Positions 1 through 8,697 of a stretch of DNA of 64,000 nucleotides are shown here, piece by piece. The stretch covers positions 1,054,001 through 1,118,000 of the forward strand of contig OY970370.1 of assembly GCA_963718745.1 (NCBI GenBank), in the 5' to 3' direction. Below the pieces are notes generated by a model, which was not told the origin of the DNA, ran no database searches, and saw only the letters and a program-made list of their open reading frames with translations. Position 1 is the stretch's first letter. Each line of letters opens with the position of its first letter. The DNA comes from Fermentibacter sp963718745 [NCBI: Candidatus Fermentibacterota bacterium]. Lineage in GTDB: Bacteria > Fermentibacterota > Fermentibacteria > Fermentibacterales. Both the position numbers and the translations under genes were made by a program.

Positions 1-1906
1 TGTATTTCAGGCGGAACCGGACCGGGAAGACCGGCCTGTACTCGACCTCGCCCTGGAAGCGGTAGTTCTCGAAACCCCAGGGGATGGAGCGCCATACATC
101 CACGTATACGCGAGGGAATGTGATCTGCCTGCTCACCTGGAACCTCGATTCCAGGTAGATCCCCTCCTCGGGCTTGGGCACCGGCCAGTCCGCCATCTGT
201 CCCATCAGAGGATCGTTCAGGTAGTAGGGTTTCTCGAAGATCGTGTCGTCGAAGCGCGCCTGTTCGGCGAAACCCCGGTTGTAGGGGTTCGTGTAGCCCA
301 GTCCGTAACGGCGCCAGGAACCGAGGAGATAGAACCAGTCGTTCTGCCATCTGGCGCTCGCGAGAACGGCGGATGCGTCGTTGTCCTGCATGGCGGCCTC
401 GCCCTCGAGGGAGACGGGTCCGAGAACCGTCTGCCCGCAGAGCGAGAAGACCTGCATGGCGTCACCGGAGGGCATGCCGTCGTATTCGGGGCAGATCCAC
501 GGTTCCGCGTCCCCCGGGATGTCCAGCTCCCCGGCGTCGGGCGCGAGGGAATCGTCCCATGCGATGTTCATGGCGCCGGCCCCCAGGGCCGTGCCATACG
601 GGAGGAGGCCTCCCAGATCGATTATCCCGTATCCCCCAGCGGTGGTCTCCCTGACAGCGTCCGCCTGGTACGAGGTCCTGAAGCCCGCCAGGAGGAGCGT
701 GTTGGGCGTGCCGTCCGAGTTGACGATCGCATCCCTGGGAGCGCTCGAGAAGAAGCCGAAGCCGATGAACCTGCCTGCCCTGATCTCCGCGGCCCCCCCC
801 GTGAACGCGAACTGCCTGGTCGAGGTCAGATCGGGGTGCAGACCCCAGGGTCTGTACATCGTCCTGCTCATGAACTCGTCGGTGTTGTCCACCATCAGGC
901 CCTGACCCAGCGAGAGCCGGTAGTTGCCCAGGATCACCTGCCGCACGGGTCCGAGGTACTGGAGCGATGCAAATCCCTTGGCGACGTCCCACGTGTCGCT
1001 CGCTCCGCCCAGGTCGAGGTCGGAGAACAGCCCGTATCCGGCCGTGGTCGATCTCCCGCGGGAGAGGCGCAGACCCGCCCTCACCCTGTCCCCCATCCCG
1101 ATCCTGGCTGTCTGCTCGCTGCCGGTCACGTGCCTGGCGTCGAGAAGCTGGTCCCGCTCGTCCTGGATGCGCCCGTACAGGGCGGCGCTGTCCACTCCGG
1201 AACCGGAGTAGTCCCTGCCCCCCTCCTCGAAATCCCTCAGGGCGCTGCCGAGTTCGTCCAGGTTGCCCTCGAGCCCCTGCTCGTCGAACCAGCGTCCCGA
1301 ACCCGCATCGACAGCCACCCTGACCGACCCGAAGAGTTCCATGCTGCTGAGATCCGGATCGCGGACCGCCACGAAGTCCCGCATGTTGCGGAAACCGTAG
1401 TAGGTGAGGTTGTCGGTCCCCCTGAAGGAGGCGACGCTCGACACGGGTCCGAGGGTCGCCAGCCTGGCTTCCACTGCGGCGGCATCGACCAGGCTCACCC
1501 TGTCGAGCATCCTGAGGTCCCAGTGAGTCAGCGTGTTGGCCGGGAGAGGCCTTATCAGCAGGTCCTCCCACAGCCCGACGGCCGCATCCCCCGGCCCGTC
1601 CTCCGTCGCCAGCCTCTCCATCACGTCGAGGACAGCCGTGGATATCCGTCCCGGAGGGGGCGGGAGCACGACAGTGTTGTCCTTGAGCCAGGCGAGCTCG
1701 ACGGCGGTGAAGCCCCGGACTGCCATGACTCCGTAGATGTCTTCGAGGCCGCCCGTCTCCAGGATGTACTGGTGGAGAGCCGCGGCCTGCTCCGCAGAGA
1801 TGCCCTCGAGCGAGGCGAGCTCCTCGAGGGTGGCGGTGTTGAGGTCGATTCCGGTCTGCGGAGCACCCAGTGCGAGAAGCAGGCAGGCCAGAATGCTAGA
1901 AGGCAT
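1..1906 (-). CDS. Secreted helix-hairpin-helix / predicted beta-barrel protein (C-terminus off the window)
   Basis: The reading frame is open from an ATG at 1906 to the left edge, giving about 635 codons with no stop. A short hydrophobic signal (MPSSILACLLLALGA) is followed by a segment reading GIDLNTATLEELASLEGIS, the helix-hairpin-helix pattern of ComEA-type DNA-binding modules. The remainder is rich in alternating aromatic and polar residues and short turns, as in outer-membrane beta-barrels. The start overlaps the stop of the upstream PorV-like gene by 11 nt, so the two are probably co-transcribed. No function can be assigned. A role in DNA handling at the cell surface is only a guess from the HhH segment. 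Confidence 0.75.
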   Translation of the reverse strand, partial: MPSSILACLLLALGAPQTGIDLNTATLEELASLEGISAEQAAALHQYILETGGLEDIYGVMAVRGFTAVELAWLKDNTVVLPPPPGRISTAVLDVMERLATEDGPGDAAVGLWEDLLIRPLPANTLTHWDLRMLDRVSLVDAAAVEARLATLGPVSSVASFRGTDNLTYYGFRNMRDFVAVRDPDLSSMELFGSVRVAVDAGSGRWFDEQGLEGNLDELGSALRDFEEGGRDYSGSGVDSAALYGRIQDERDQLLDARHVTGSEQTARIGMGDRVRAGLRLSRGRSTTAGYGLFSDLDLGGASDTWDVAKGFASLQYLGPVRQVILGNYRLSLGQGLMVDNTDEFMSRTMYRPWGLHPDLTSTRQFAFTGGAAEIRAGRFIGFGFFSSAPRDAIVNSDGTPNTLLLAGFRTSYQADAVRETTAGGYGIIDLGGLLPYGTALGAGAMNIAWDDSLAPDAGELDIPGDAEPWICPEYDGMPSGDAMQVFSLCGQTVLGPVSLEGEAAMQDNDASAVLASARWQNDWFYLLGSWRRYGLGYTNPYNRGFAEQARFDDTIFEKPYYLNDPLMGQMADWPVPKPEEGIYLESRFQVSRQITFPRVYVDVWRSIPWGFENYRFQGEVEYRPVFPVRFRLKY

Positions 1907-2729
1907 AGCCCACCCCGAGTTGGTGGGTCGGATCGAGGTCCGGATGGCTTTCGAAGCCGTACTGGAGGTTGATCCCGGAGACGACGAAGGACAGGCCCGC
2001 AGTCAGGGAGGCGGGATCCGTCCTCACCCCGGCGAGGACCGAGACCGGACCGACCGGAACCGCCTGCCCGAAGTGGATCCTCATGCCCCTGTAGTCCCTG
2101 GAGAGTGCTGCACGGGAGATCAGACCGGCTGACGGCTCGTATGCAAGGCCGATGTCCAGCCTGCGCTGGAAGCTCTCGGCGCTCTCGCCGATCCGGGACT
2201 CGAACAGGTTGCGGACGGAAGCGGCGAGCATCCAGCGGGTGTAGACCTCCGCCTGCAGCCCTGCATTGAGGGAGAATGCGGCGGCTCCGCCGTAGCTGCT
2301 CTGGCCGTCGGCTATGTCCACGATCCCGATCACGGGCTGGACGCCTGCGAGCATGCCGGGTCCCAGGCGGCCGGCTGCGGTCAGCGCGAAAAGCGTCTCC
2401 GAGTAGTCCTCGAAACCGAACATCCTGATGCTCGCCCCGCCGATCCAGGAGCCTGCCAGGGGCATCGAGGCGTCCAGGCCGTGGGTGGCCAGGTCGAAGG
2501 CCGAGAACGGAAGCCTGCTCGATGCGAACACCGCCGGTCCGGACTCCCTGGCGAGGCCTGCAGGATTGGACATGATCGAGGAGAGTCCGAGCCCTGCAAC
2601 CCCCGTGCCCCCCATGGCCTGGTCGGCTACTCCGAGTTCGAGCTCCTCGAACGCGGCCCGGGCTTCCGGCGGGAGGGCAATGGCTGCGAACAGCAGGGTG
2701 ATCAGACGGATGGCTTTCGAGATCGTCAT
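1896..2729 (-). CDS. PorV/UPF0164-like outer-membrane protein
   Basis: A 277-residue protein with an N-terminal signal peptide ending near ALPPEARA. The mature start, ELGVADQAMGGTGVAG followed by SIMSNPAGLA, matches the beginning of PorV/PorQ/UPF0164-type barrels, where a small-residue-rich segment and an NPAGL motif precede the strands. Family members are outer-membrane barrels, some of them partners of type IX secretion, but no type IX genes are visible here. It lies 4 nt downstream of the OB-fold/FlgD protein and overlaps the next gene by 11 nt, so the three form one unit. The specific role is unknown. Confidence 0.7.
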   Translation of the reverse strand: MTISKAIRLITLLFAAIALPPEARAAFEELELGVADQAMGGTGVAGLGLSSIMSNPAGLARESGPAVFASSRLPFSAFDLATHGLDASMPLAGSWIGGASIRMFGFEDYSETLFALTAAGRLGPGMLAGVQPVIGIVDIADGQSSYGGAAAFSLNAGLQAEVYTRWMLAASVRNLFESRIGESAESFQRRLDIGLAYEPSAGLISRAALSRDYRGMRIHFGQAVPVGPVSVLAGVRTDPASLTAGLSFVVSGINLQYGFESHPDLDPTHQLGVGYAF

Positions 2730-2733
2730 GGCC

Positions 2734-3738
2734 TCACTCCAGATCCGCGGCGACCACTACAGTCTCGGTGGTCGTCCAGCGTTCGCCCTCGGGATCGATC
2801 CCCTCGAGCAGGATGAGATAGGGCCCCATCGGGAGAGGCTCCTCGCGGTCGTCCCTCCCCCACCACTCCATCACGTCGCCACCCGGCCGGGACTCCGCCA
2901 GCCTGGCAACCTCACGGCCGGATCTGTCGAACACCTTCACCGTGAATCTCCATCCGGACGGTCCTCCGAACTCCAGCAGCATCGCCTCGCCCATGGACGG
3001 GGCGAAGGGCGAGCCCGAGACGTCCAGGTGGAATGCGGAGGAGACGGAGGGCGAGTACACCTCGAGATCGGACTGGTAGCGCGGGAGGAGCTGGTAACCG
3101 GAGTCATAGGGGGGTTCGGAGTCGTACTGGCCGCCCAGCCCGGCGAGGAAGAGCCTCACCCCGGCCTGGATGCCCGAGACGCTGATGCCGGTTGATTCGT
3201 TCACCCTGACCTGGATGGAGGTCTGTCCGTTCCAGGCGCTGAAGTTCCAGCCTGCGCCGGACTGGACGGGATCGGAAGCGACGGTCACCCACTGACCGGT
3301 ACCGGGGTTGCCGGCCCTGACGAGCATGCCCTCCACCGCTTCCGAGATCCCCTGGTGCCTCACGAGCTGGAGGGGGTCCGGAGCGGGACCGGAGCCGATC
3401 AGGACGAAGTCGCCCGCCGCGTCCGGCGAGATCTCCACGAGTCCGTTGTACTGCTTGATCTCGCCCGTTATCTGCAGCGTGTCGCCCGGCCCGGCCGGGA
3501 ATCCGGGGAGCTCGTACGAGTAGACGTTGATCCCGGCGGTCTCGTCCTGGACGTAGAAGCCGGCTCCGGATCCTGCGGAGAACAGCGTTGGCTCGCAGGT
3601 CGCCACCGCCACGATCGTCACGACCTGCCCGAGGAGGTCCGGAAGGCCGTCTCCGTCGAGATCAGCCCTCGCCTCCTGCACCGTGATCCCGGCTGCCGGG
3701 AGCACCAGAAGCGTCAGAAGAGCCAGCGATCTTGTCAT
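2734..3738 (-). CDS. Secreted OB-fold protein with FlgD-like C-terminal domain
   Basis: A 334-residue protein with signal peptide (MTRSLALLTLLVLPAAG). After a short DLDGDGLPD stretch, residues about 35-210 resemble the OB-fold modules of secreted nuclease-associated and DUF5689-type proteins (GFYVQDETAGINVY, then DTLQITGEIKQYNGLVEI). Residues about 250-334 look like the FlgD Ig-like domain often found at the C-terminus of FCB-group secreted proteins (FTVKVFDRSGREVARL, MEWWGRDDRE, PMGPYLILLEG). It is probably exported and may be tethered or sorted through that domain. No catalytic nuclease motif was seen. It is first in a tight three-gene unit with the PorV-like protein. Confidence 0.65.
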   Translation of the reverse strand: MTRSLALLTLLVLPAAGITVQEARADLDGDGLPDLLGQVVTIVAVATCEPTLFSAGSGAGFYVQDETAGINVYSYELPGFPAGPGDTLQITGEIKQYNGLVEISPDAAGDFVLIGSGPAPDPLQLVRHQGISEAVEGMLVRAGNPGTGQWVTVASDPVQSGAGWNFSAWNGQTSIQVRVNESTGISVSGIQAGVRLFLAGLGGQYDSEPPYDSGYQLLPRYQSDLEVYSPSVSSAFHLDVSGSPFAPSMGEAMLLEFGGPSGWRFTVKVFDRSGREVARLAESRPGGDVMEWWGRDDREEPLPMGPYLILLEGIDPEGERWTTTETVVVAADLE

Positions 3739-3763
3739 GCGGCGTCCCCCTGCTCCGCCGGGG

Positions 3764-5134
3764 TCATCTCCCGGCGGCGATCTCGGCGTCGGTGAGGTCG
3801 GCGGCCCTGGACAGGGCCTCGCCCGCCGTCATCCGTCCGTAAAGTGCTATCTCGATTGCCTCGGAGAGGAACTCCCTGCCCTCGTACCATGCCGATGTCT
3901 GAGGTTCGAATATGGCGTAGTCCAGCTGCCCTATGACACCGTCCAGGCCCGGATGCGCGGCGATCCGTGCAACGGCCTCCGGCTCGGCCAGGGCGCTCCG
4001 CACCGCGGGGAGATACCCGCTGCCCGCGAACCATCTCGCCTGCTGGCGCGGCTCCAGGAACCACTTCGCGAACTCCCAGGAGGCCGAGACTTCGCGTGGG
4101 TCGTCCGATCTGAAGATGACTACATTGGTGCCGGCGATGAAGACCGAGCGGCGTTCGCCCCCCGGCAGCGGAGCCACCCCCACGGTGAAGGTCGACAGGC
4201 CGCTCTCCGCTCTGCGCTCCATGTCCTGTTCCAGGAAGGCCAGCGAGGTGACGGAAGCCTCGAGGAGCGCCACCCGCCCCGCCGAGAACTGCCTCTGGTG
4301 GTCGAACCCGGTCGCCAGATAGGCGGTGCCGTCCTCGTGGAGGAGAGTCTGGAGATAACCGAGGGCGCGCACCCCTTCGGGGGAGTCGAATGTGACGGAG
4401 GTCCCGGCAGAGTCCAGCAGACTGCCCCCGAACTGCGACAGGAGGCACTCGAAGGTCCAGACGCTGCCCGTGAACGCGGTCCCCCAGCGATCACAGTCGT
4501 CCTGCAGGTCGCCGTCGGAGTTCCCGTCCAGCGAAAGCTCCCGGAGAAGTGTCCTGTGGGCCTCGAGCGTCGTTGCAGGCGACAGCCCCAGGCTGTCGAA
4601 GAGCTCGGTGTTGTAGTAGATGAGCGGTACGCTCTTGTTGAACGGGAGGCTGTAGATCCGACCGTCGAAGGTGTTGTCCTCGCGGAACACCTCGTACACG
4701 TCCGGCCAGATGCTGTCCGTGAAGAAGGGGTCCAGATCCATCAGCGAGTCCATGGGGACGATGGCTCCCCCCCTGACGAGCTGCGCCGTCCAGGTCTCGT
4801 AGGCCTGGGCGATGGCCGGGGGGTCGTCCGCCATGACGCTGGCCATGATCTTCTGGCTCAGCGCCCTGTAGTTGCCCATGGCCACCGGGACGACCTCGAT
4901 CGAGGGATGCGAGGCGTTGAACTCCGCTATCAGGGTGTCCTCGAGGACGTCACCGAGAGGACCTCCCATGGCATGCCAGAAGGTGATGCGGACTAAGCCG
5001 TCGTCGCTCTGACGCCGCCCTCCGCATGCCGCCGCGAGCAGGACCAGGACGGAGAGGATGGCCGCTGCCGCGAGGGGCAGCCGAGACGCCCTGCGTCCAT
5101 GCGGGTTCCGAATACTGCGGCGTGGAAGGGACAA
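3764..5134 (-). CDS. ABC transporter solute-binding lipoprotein (sugar type)
   Basis: About 456 residues, matching family 1 extracellular solute-binding proteins (UgpB/MalE-like): VRITFWHAMGGPLGD near the N-terminus, FNASHPSIEVVPV, then SLPFNKSVPLIYYNTELFD and GTNVVIFRS later. A lipoprotein signal ends at LLAAACGG, so it is probably membrane-anchored outside the cytoplasmic membrane. The start is uncertain. The frame stays open upstream into fmdB, and the TTG at 5134 is chosen because it begins just after the fmdB stop and leaves a normal signal peptide; no strong ribosome-binding site is visible. No permease or ATPase lies beside it. The ligand cannot be read from sequence. Confidence 0.85.
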   Translation of the reverse strand: MSLPRRSIRNPHGRRASRLPLAAAAILSVLVLLAAACGGRRQSDDGLVRITFWHAMGGPLGDVLEDTLIAEFNASHPSIEVVPVAMGNYRALSQKIMASVMADDPPAIAQAYETWTAQLVRGGAIVPMDSLMDLDPFFTDSIWPDVYEVFREDNTFDGRIYSLPFNKSVPLIYYNTELFDSLGLSPATTLEAHRTLLRELSLDGNSDGDLQDDCDRWGTAFTGSVWTFECLLSQFGGSLLDSAGTSVTFDSPEGVRALGYLQTLLHEDGTAYLATGFDHQRQFSAGRVALLEASVTSLAFLEQDMERRAESGLSTFTVGVAPLPGGERRSVFIAGTNVVIFRSDDPREVSASWEFAKWFLEPRQQARWFAGSGYLPAVRSALAEPEAVARIAAHPGLDGVIGQLDYAIFEPQTSAWYEGREFLSEAIEIALYGRMTAGEALSRAADLTDAEIAAGR

Positions 5135-5141
5135 ACGCGGC

Positions 5142-5417
5142 CTATTTGCCGCAGCACGAACCCGAGCAGGTATGCCCGGAGTCGTCGGACGAGGGTTTTG
5201 CAGCCTCGCATGCTCCTCCTCCTGCGGGGCAGGAGCCCTTCCTGTAGTCGGTGGCATAGAAGCCGGAACCCTTGAAGATGATCCCGGCGCCGCTTCCGAT
5301 GAGGCGCCGGACGCTTCCTCCGCACTCGGGGCAGGTCTTCTCCGGTTCCTCGGTCATGCTCTGGAACTTCTCGTATCTCCTGCCGCAGGCTTCACACTCG
5401 TAATCGTACGTGGGCAT
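5142..5417 (-). CDS. FmdB family zinc-ribbon protein
   Basis: A 91-residue protein beginning [21 protein letters not shown], the FmdB zinc-ribbon signature, with the second cysteine pair in CPECGG. The body [18 protein letters not shown] is also typical of the family. The C-terminus is unusually rich in cysteine ([10 protein letters not shown] and CSGSCCGK). Family members are small regulatory or ribosome-associated proteins of poorly defined role. The frame extends far upstream without a stop, but the ATG at 5417 is the family start; the longer frame only runs antisense through unrelated sequence. Confidence 0.9.
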   Translation of the reverse strand: MPTYDYECEACGRRYEKFQSMTEEPEKTCPECGGSVRRLIGSGAGIIFKGSGFYATDYRKGSCPAGGGACEAAKPSSDDSGHTCSGSCCGK

Positions 5418-5557
5418 CGGAGCCTCCATTGTTTCTTCGTGAGCCGGCATACTGATCCCAATATGCACTCCCGGACATCCCGGGAACATCCGGTGCAAGA
5501 AGGATGCCAGCGCCAACTCGATCGCAACGTATTGCCAAGGTTCTACTTGAGGTGCAG

Positions 5558-6598
5558 CTACCCGGTCTCTCCGGTCCCGGGTGTGCACGATTGGCCGGGC
5601 TGCGCGGCGTCGCCATCCACCACGTCCCTGGCTCTGAGGCCTTCGTGCAGTGCGGCGATCAGCCCTGCGGCGATCACAGGCAGGAACTGGGTGACGTGGA
5701 AGACGAGTGCGAGTGCGCCTGCCTGCGGGTGCGAGAGGTCGGTCATCGCCGGGAGCATCGCTGTGAGCGCGGCATGGACGGTCCCGGTCCCTGCCGGTGT
5801 CGGCACCAGCATGCCGAAGGCCGCCAGGATGAGGACGAGAGCCGGATAGTACCACTCGAACGGGAGGGAGAGGGCGATGAAGACCGGAACCACCGACGCG
5901 GCGAGGCAGGACCAGATCAGGAGTGCGAGAAGCGAGACCGCCACGACCTCCCGCAGGCTCTTCAGGACGGCCAGCCCGTCGGCAAAGGAATGCAGGGCGG
6001 CTTCGAGGCGGCCGGCGGGGCCGTGCAGGCCGAGCATGGACAGGGGTCTGACTGCGAGCGCGCAGGCACGGTCCCGCCAGATCCTGACGGCCACTACGAA
6101 CGCCAGCACGAGTACGTACCCCGCGCCTGCGAGTATGAGGCCGGTCCTGACCGGGGAGGCGAGCCTCCCCCAGAGCGTGGCCAGGGCGGCGAGGCTCATG
6201 GCTGTGAGGGTGAGTCCGTCGAAGACGCGGCTCAGCGCAACGGTGGCGAGGGAGGCGGCCCGGGGCACACCTGTCCGCCTCGAGAGCAGGAGCGCTCTCA
6301 CGACCTCCCCGATACGAGCGGGGAGGACCGAGTTGACCATGAAGCCCGCCAGGAGCGGCGAGGATGCTTCGGAGAACCTCACGCGGCGCAGGGGTGACAG
6401 GAGTATCTGCCACTGCACGATCCTGAAGACATAGCTCAGGCCGAGGAAGGGGAGGACAAGGAGGAGGATCTTCCAGTCGGCCCCGGCGAGAACACCGGAC
6501 AGACCGTCGAGATCGAGGCTGCGATAGGTGAGCCAGAGTGCGCCTGCCGCCGTCGCCAGGCCGAAGGCGAGCTGCAGCAGGATCCGGCGGCGGCTCAA
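5558..6598 (-). CDS. Flippase-like membrane protein (UPF0104 / LPG synthase TM region)
   Basis: A 346-residue, strongly hydrophobic protein with about eight predicted membrane segments. Features of the lysylphosphatidylglycerol synthase transmembrane (UPF0104) family are visible: [12 protein letters not shown], then [23 protein letters not shown] and [16 protein letters not shown]. Such proteins are proposed lipid or glycolipid translocases. There is no C-terminal aminoacyl-transferase domain, so it is the membrane module alone. The start overlaps the gmhA stop by 4 nt (ATGA), placing it in the surface-sugar block. The substrate is unknown. Confidence 0.85.
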   Translation of the reverse strand: MSRRRILLQLAFGLATAAGALWLTYRSLDLDGLSGVLAGADWKILLLVLPFLGLSYVFRIVQWQILLSPLRRVRFSEASSPLLAGFMVNSVLPARIGEVVRALLLSRRTGVPRAASLATVALSRVFDGLTLTAMSLAALATLWGRLASPVRTGLILAGAGYVLVLAFVVAVRIWRDRACALAVRPLSMLGLHGPAGRLEAALHSFADGLAVLKSLREVVAVSLLALLIWSCLAASVVPVFIALSLPFEWYYPALVLILAAFGMLVPTPAGTGTVHAALTAMLPAMTDLSHPQAGALALVFHVTQFLPVIAAGLIAALHEGLRARDVVDGDAAQPGQSCTPGTGETG

Positions 6599-7164
6599 CG
6601 GCAGATCCCGGCCAGATCAACCTCGAGTGCCGCGCAGATCGCATGCCCTGCAGCCATCAGAACCTCCTGCACGTGTCCGGAGATGCCTGCGGGCGCCCTG
6701 ATCGAGGCATCGGCGGTGGACGCGAAGTCCCCGCCGCCGCTCCCGGTCATCGCGACTACGCGAACGCCCATCGACCTTGCCGCGGCTGCGGCCTCGAGCA
6801 CGCTGGGGGAGGCTCCGCTCGTGGAGATCGCGAACAGCACGTCGCCCTCCCGGGCGAGGGCGCGGAGCTGCCGGGAGAAGACGTGCTCGTAGCCGTAGTC
6901 GTTCGCGATCGCCGTGATGGAGGCCGTGTTGTCTGAGAGCGACACGGCCCGCAGGGGTTTCCTGTCCGACAGGAACCGGCCCACCAGCTCGGCGGCCATG
7001 TGCTGCGAATCGGCTGCGCTGCCGCCGTTGCCGCAGAAGAAGACCGTCCCGCCCGACCTCAGGCAGGTCGCGCACAGCTTCACGGCGGGATCGAGCTGGG
7101 AAGTATCGAATCTCCCCAGGGCATCCCTGGCCTCCTCGACCCATTTCAGGCACTCAGGATTCAT
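6595..7164 (-). CDS. gmhA: Phosphoheptose isomerase (SIS domain)
   Basis: A 189-residue SIS-domain protein. GmhA converts sedoheptulose 7-phosphate to a heptose 7-phosphate, the first step of ADP-heptose supply for lipopolysaccharide or other surface glycans. Visible motifs are [23 protein letters not shown] (sugar-phosphate and metal site, broken here by no gaps), [19 protein letters not shown], and the [12 protein letters not shown] loop. The C-terminal GHAICAALE carries the His/Glu expected for the metal site. Length fits the family. The end of the next upstream reductase gene overlaps its start by 11 nt. A related SIS function such as DiaA is possible but less likely given the neighbours. 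Confidence 0.88.
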   Translation of the reverse strand: MNPECLKWVEEARDALGRFDTSQLDPAVKLCATCLRSGGTVFFCGNGGSAADSQHMAAELVGRFLSDRKPLRAVSLSDNTASITAIANDYGYEHVFSRQLRALAREGDVLFAISTSGASPSVLEAAAAARSMGVRVVAMTGSGGGDFASTADASIRAPAGISGHVQEVLMAAGHAICAALEVDLAGICR

Positions 7165-7972
7165 CGCCCATCCTCCAGCGTTCTATCGCGTCCCCGCGTC
7201 CCGGGAGAACATACGTGGTGAGGGTCCGGAGGGCCGAGTAGACGGGCCGCCGGGCGGGAAGCCCGAGATCCCGCCAGCGTACGGGCTCCACCCTGCCGCA
7301 GTCTCCTCCAGCCAGTTCGCAGGCGATCGAGCAGGGAGTGGCAGGGCCTGCGTTCACTGCATGGACAAGCCCGGAGACCCCATCCGACAGCATCGAGAGG
7401 ACCGAGGCAACCAGGTCGGGGGCGTACGTGACGCAGGCCGTCTGGTCATCGACGGCCCTTACGGACCCTGCCTCCTCCAGGCGCGAACCCAGCCAGGGCA
7501 CCATCCCGCGTCCCCGGGCGAAGAGCCAGGACGTCCTTATCACGAGCGCGGAGGGCGAAGCCAGCGCTGCTTCCTCCCCTGCGAGCTTGCTCTCGGCGTA
7601 TGCGTTCGCAGGCGAGACCAGGTCCCCCTCGGCGAACGGGGTCGCCGAAGGTCCGGTGAAGACGTGGTCCGTGCTGAAGGTCACGAGGCGGGGACATACC
7701 GCCGCGAGATCGGCGACCGCCGATGCGTGGAGCATGAAAGCCTCGTCCCTGTGGGTCTCGCAGTAGTCCACGTCGGTCAGGGCGGCGCAGTTGATCACGG
7801 TTTCCGCACCCGTCTCCGAGATCAGCCGGGCAGTGGAGTCGATACCGCCTGCGAGATCGAACTCCGGGAGGTCGACACCCGTCGCCTCCGGGCCCAGGCG
7901 CCTCATGAAGAAGCCGCCGAGGAGACCCCGGCAGCCGATCACGAGGAATCGGCCCGTGCGAGCGCGGCTCAT
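7154..7972 (-). CDS. NAD(P)-dependent sugar reductase, RfbD-like
   Basis: A 272-residue short-chain dehydrogenase of the dTDP-4-dehydrorhamnose reductase (RmlD/RfbD) type. The N-terminal FLVIGCRGLLGGFF is a GxxGxxG dinucleotide site, VINCAALTDVDYCE and TFSTDHVFTG are family signatures, and the catalytic YxxxK is NAYAESK. It would reduce a 4-keto nucleotide sugar in cell-surface glycan synthesis. The ATG at 7972 overlaps the stop of the upstream phosphatase gene by 4 nt, and this decides the start; the frame itself runs on further upstream. No rfbA, rfbB or rfbC gene is in the window, so the substrate is unproven. Confidence 0.83.
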   Translation of the reverse strand: MSRARTGRFLVIGCRGLLGGFFMRRLGPEATGVDLPEFDLAGGIDSTARLISETGAETVINCAALTDVDYCETHRDEAFMLHASAVADLAAVCPRLVTFSTDHVFTGPSATPFAEGDLVSPANAYAESKLAGEEAALASPSALVIRTSWLFARGRGMVPWLGSRLEEAGSVRAVDDQTACVTYAPDLVASVLSMLSDGVSGLVHAVNAGPATPCSIACELAGGDCGRVEPVRWRDLGLPARRPVYSALRTLTTYVLPGRGDAIERWRMGDES

Positions 7973-8697
7973 TCCGTGCAGATGTCCGCGTTGTCCAGGA
8001 CGAGCATCGGGTTGGTCATCGAAAGTGTCTCCCATCCCTGCCTGCCGGCCTTTCGGGAGACGAGATCCTCGAAAGAGGCGAGAGTCCCGTCGCCCGGGTG
8101 GTGGCAGTCGCTCGCGAAGATGTCGCAAAGCCCGTCTTCGAGCAACCCGAGCGCCGTGTCCCTGACGCCCGCCCCTCCTCTCTCGAGGCTCCGGCCGGTC
8201 ACCTGCGACCGGATCCCGAACCTCCTCAGGAAGGCCAGTCGGCCGGGGCTCGCCGCGCACCAGCGGTATCTCTCGGGATGGGCGAGAAGAATCCGTTCGA
8301 CGCGTCTCGAGAGCATCCACAGCCGCAGGAGGGACAGCGGCCAGGAGAGGCGCTGGGGGAGCTCGACCAGCATCCAGTCCGATCCGGGGTACGTCGCCAG
8401 CCCGGACACCCGCCTCCCGGTCGGGAAGGCATCCAGGAGAACCTCGGCCCCATAGCCCACCTTGAGCCCGGGCAGCTCCTTCCGGGCGAACGAGGCGAAC
8501 TCCCCGGCCCTCCTCGCGAGCTGTCCCTCGGAAGCAGCCCTGCTCAGGGCGACATGGGGCGTGGCTATCAGAGTGATCCGCCCCCCCGCCGAATCCCAGG
8601 CCTGGTGGAGCATCGCCGCCGAGTCCTCCCAGGAGGCGGCTCCGTCGTCGACGCCGGGGATGATGTGGCAGTGGAGATCGGTAAGCCTCTCCATCAA
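7969..8697 (-). CDS. CpsB/YwqE-type PHP-domain phosphatase
   Basis: A 242-residue PHP-domain protein. The metal-binding motifs are TDLHCHIIPGVDDGA at the N-terminus, LIATPHV, ILLAHPERY and FASDCHHPG. This is the arrangement of the CpsB/CapC/YwqE tyrosine-protein phosphatases, which dephosphorylate kinases controlling capsule or exopolysaccharide assembly. Its position directly before the sugar reductase and gmhA supports a role in surface glycans. No cognate BY-kinase is present in the window. Both ends overlap neighbouring genes by 4 nt, so translation is probably coupled. Confidence 0.85.
   Translation of the reverse strand: MMERLTDLHCHIIPGVDDGAASWEDSAAMLHQAWDSAGGRITLIATPHVALSRAASEGQLARRAGEFASFARKELPGLKVGYGAEVLLDAFPTGRRVSGLATYPGSDWMLVELPQRLSWPLSLLRLWMLSRRVERILLAHPERYRWCAASPGRLAFLRRFGIRSQVTGRSLERGGAGVRDTALGLLEDGLCDIFASDCHHPGDGTLASFEDLVSRKAGRQGWETLSMTNPMLVLDNADICTE

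Noticed and set aside
5418-6644. Long upstream extension of the fmdB frame
   Set aside because: The extension is antisense-like, arginine-rich sequence over the flippase gene; the FmdB family starts at MPTYDYEC.
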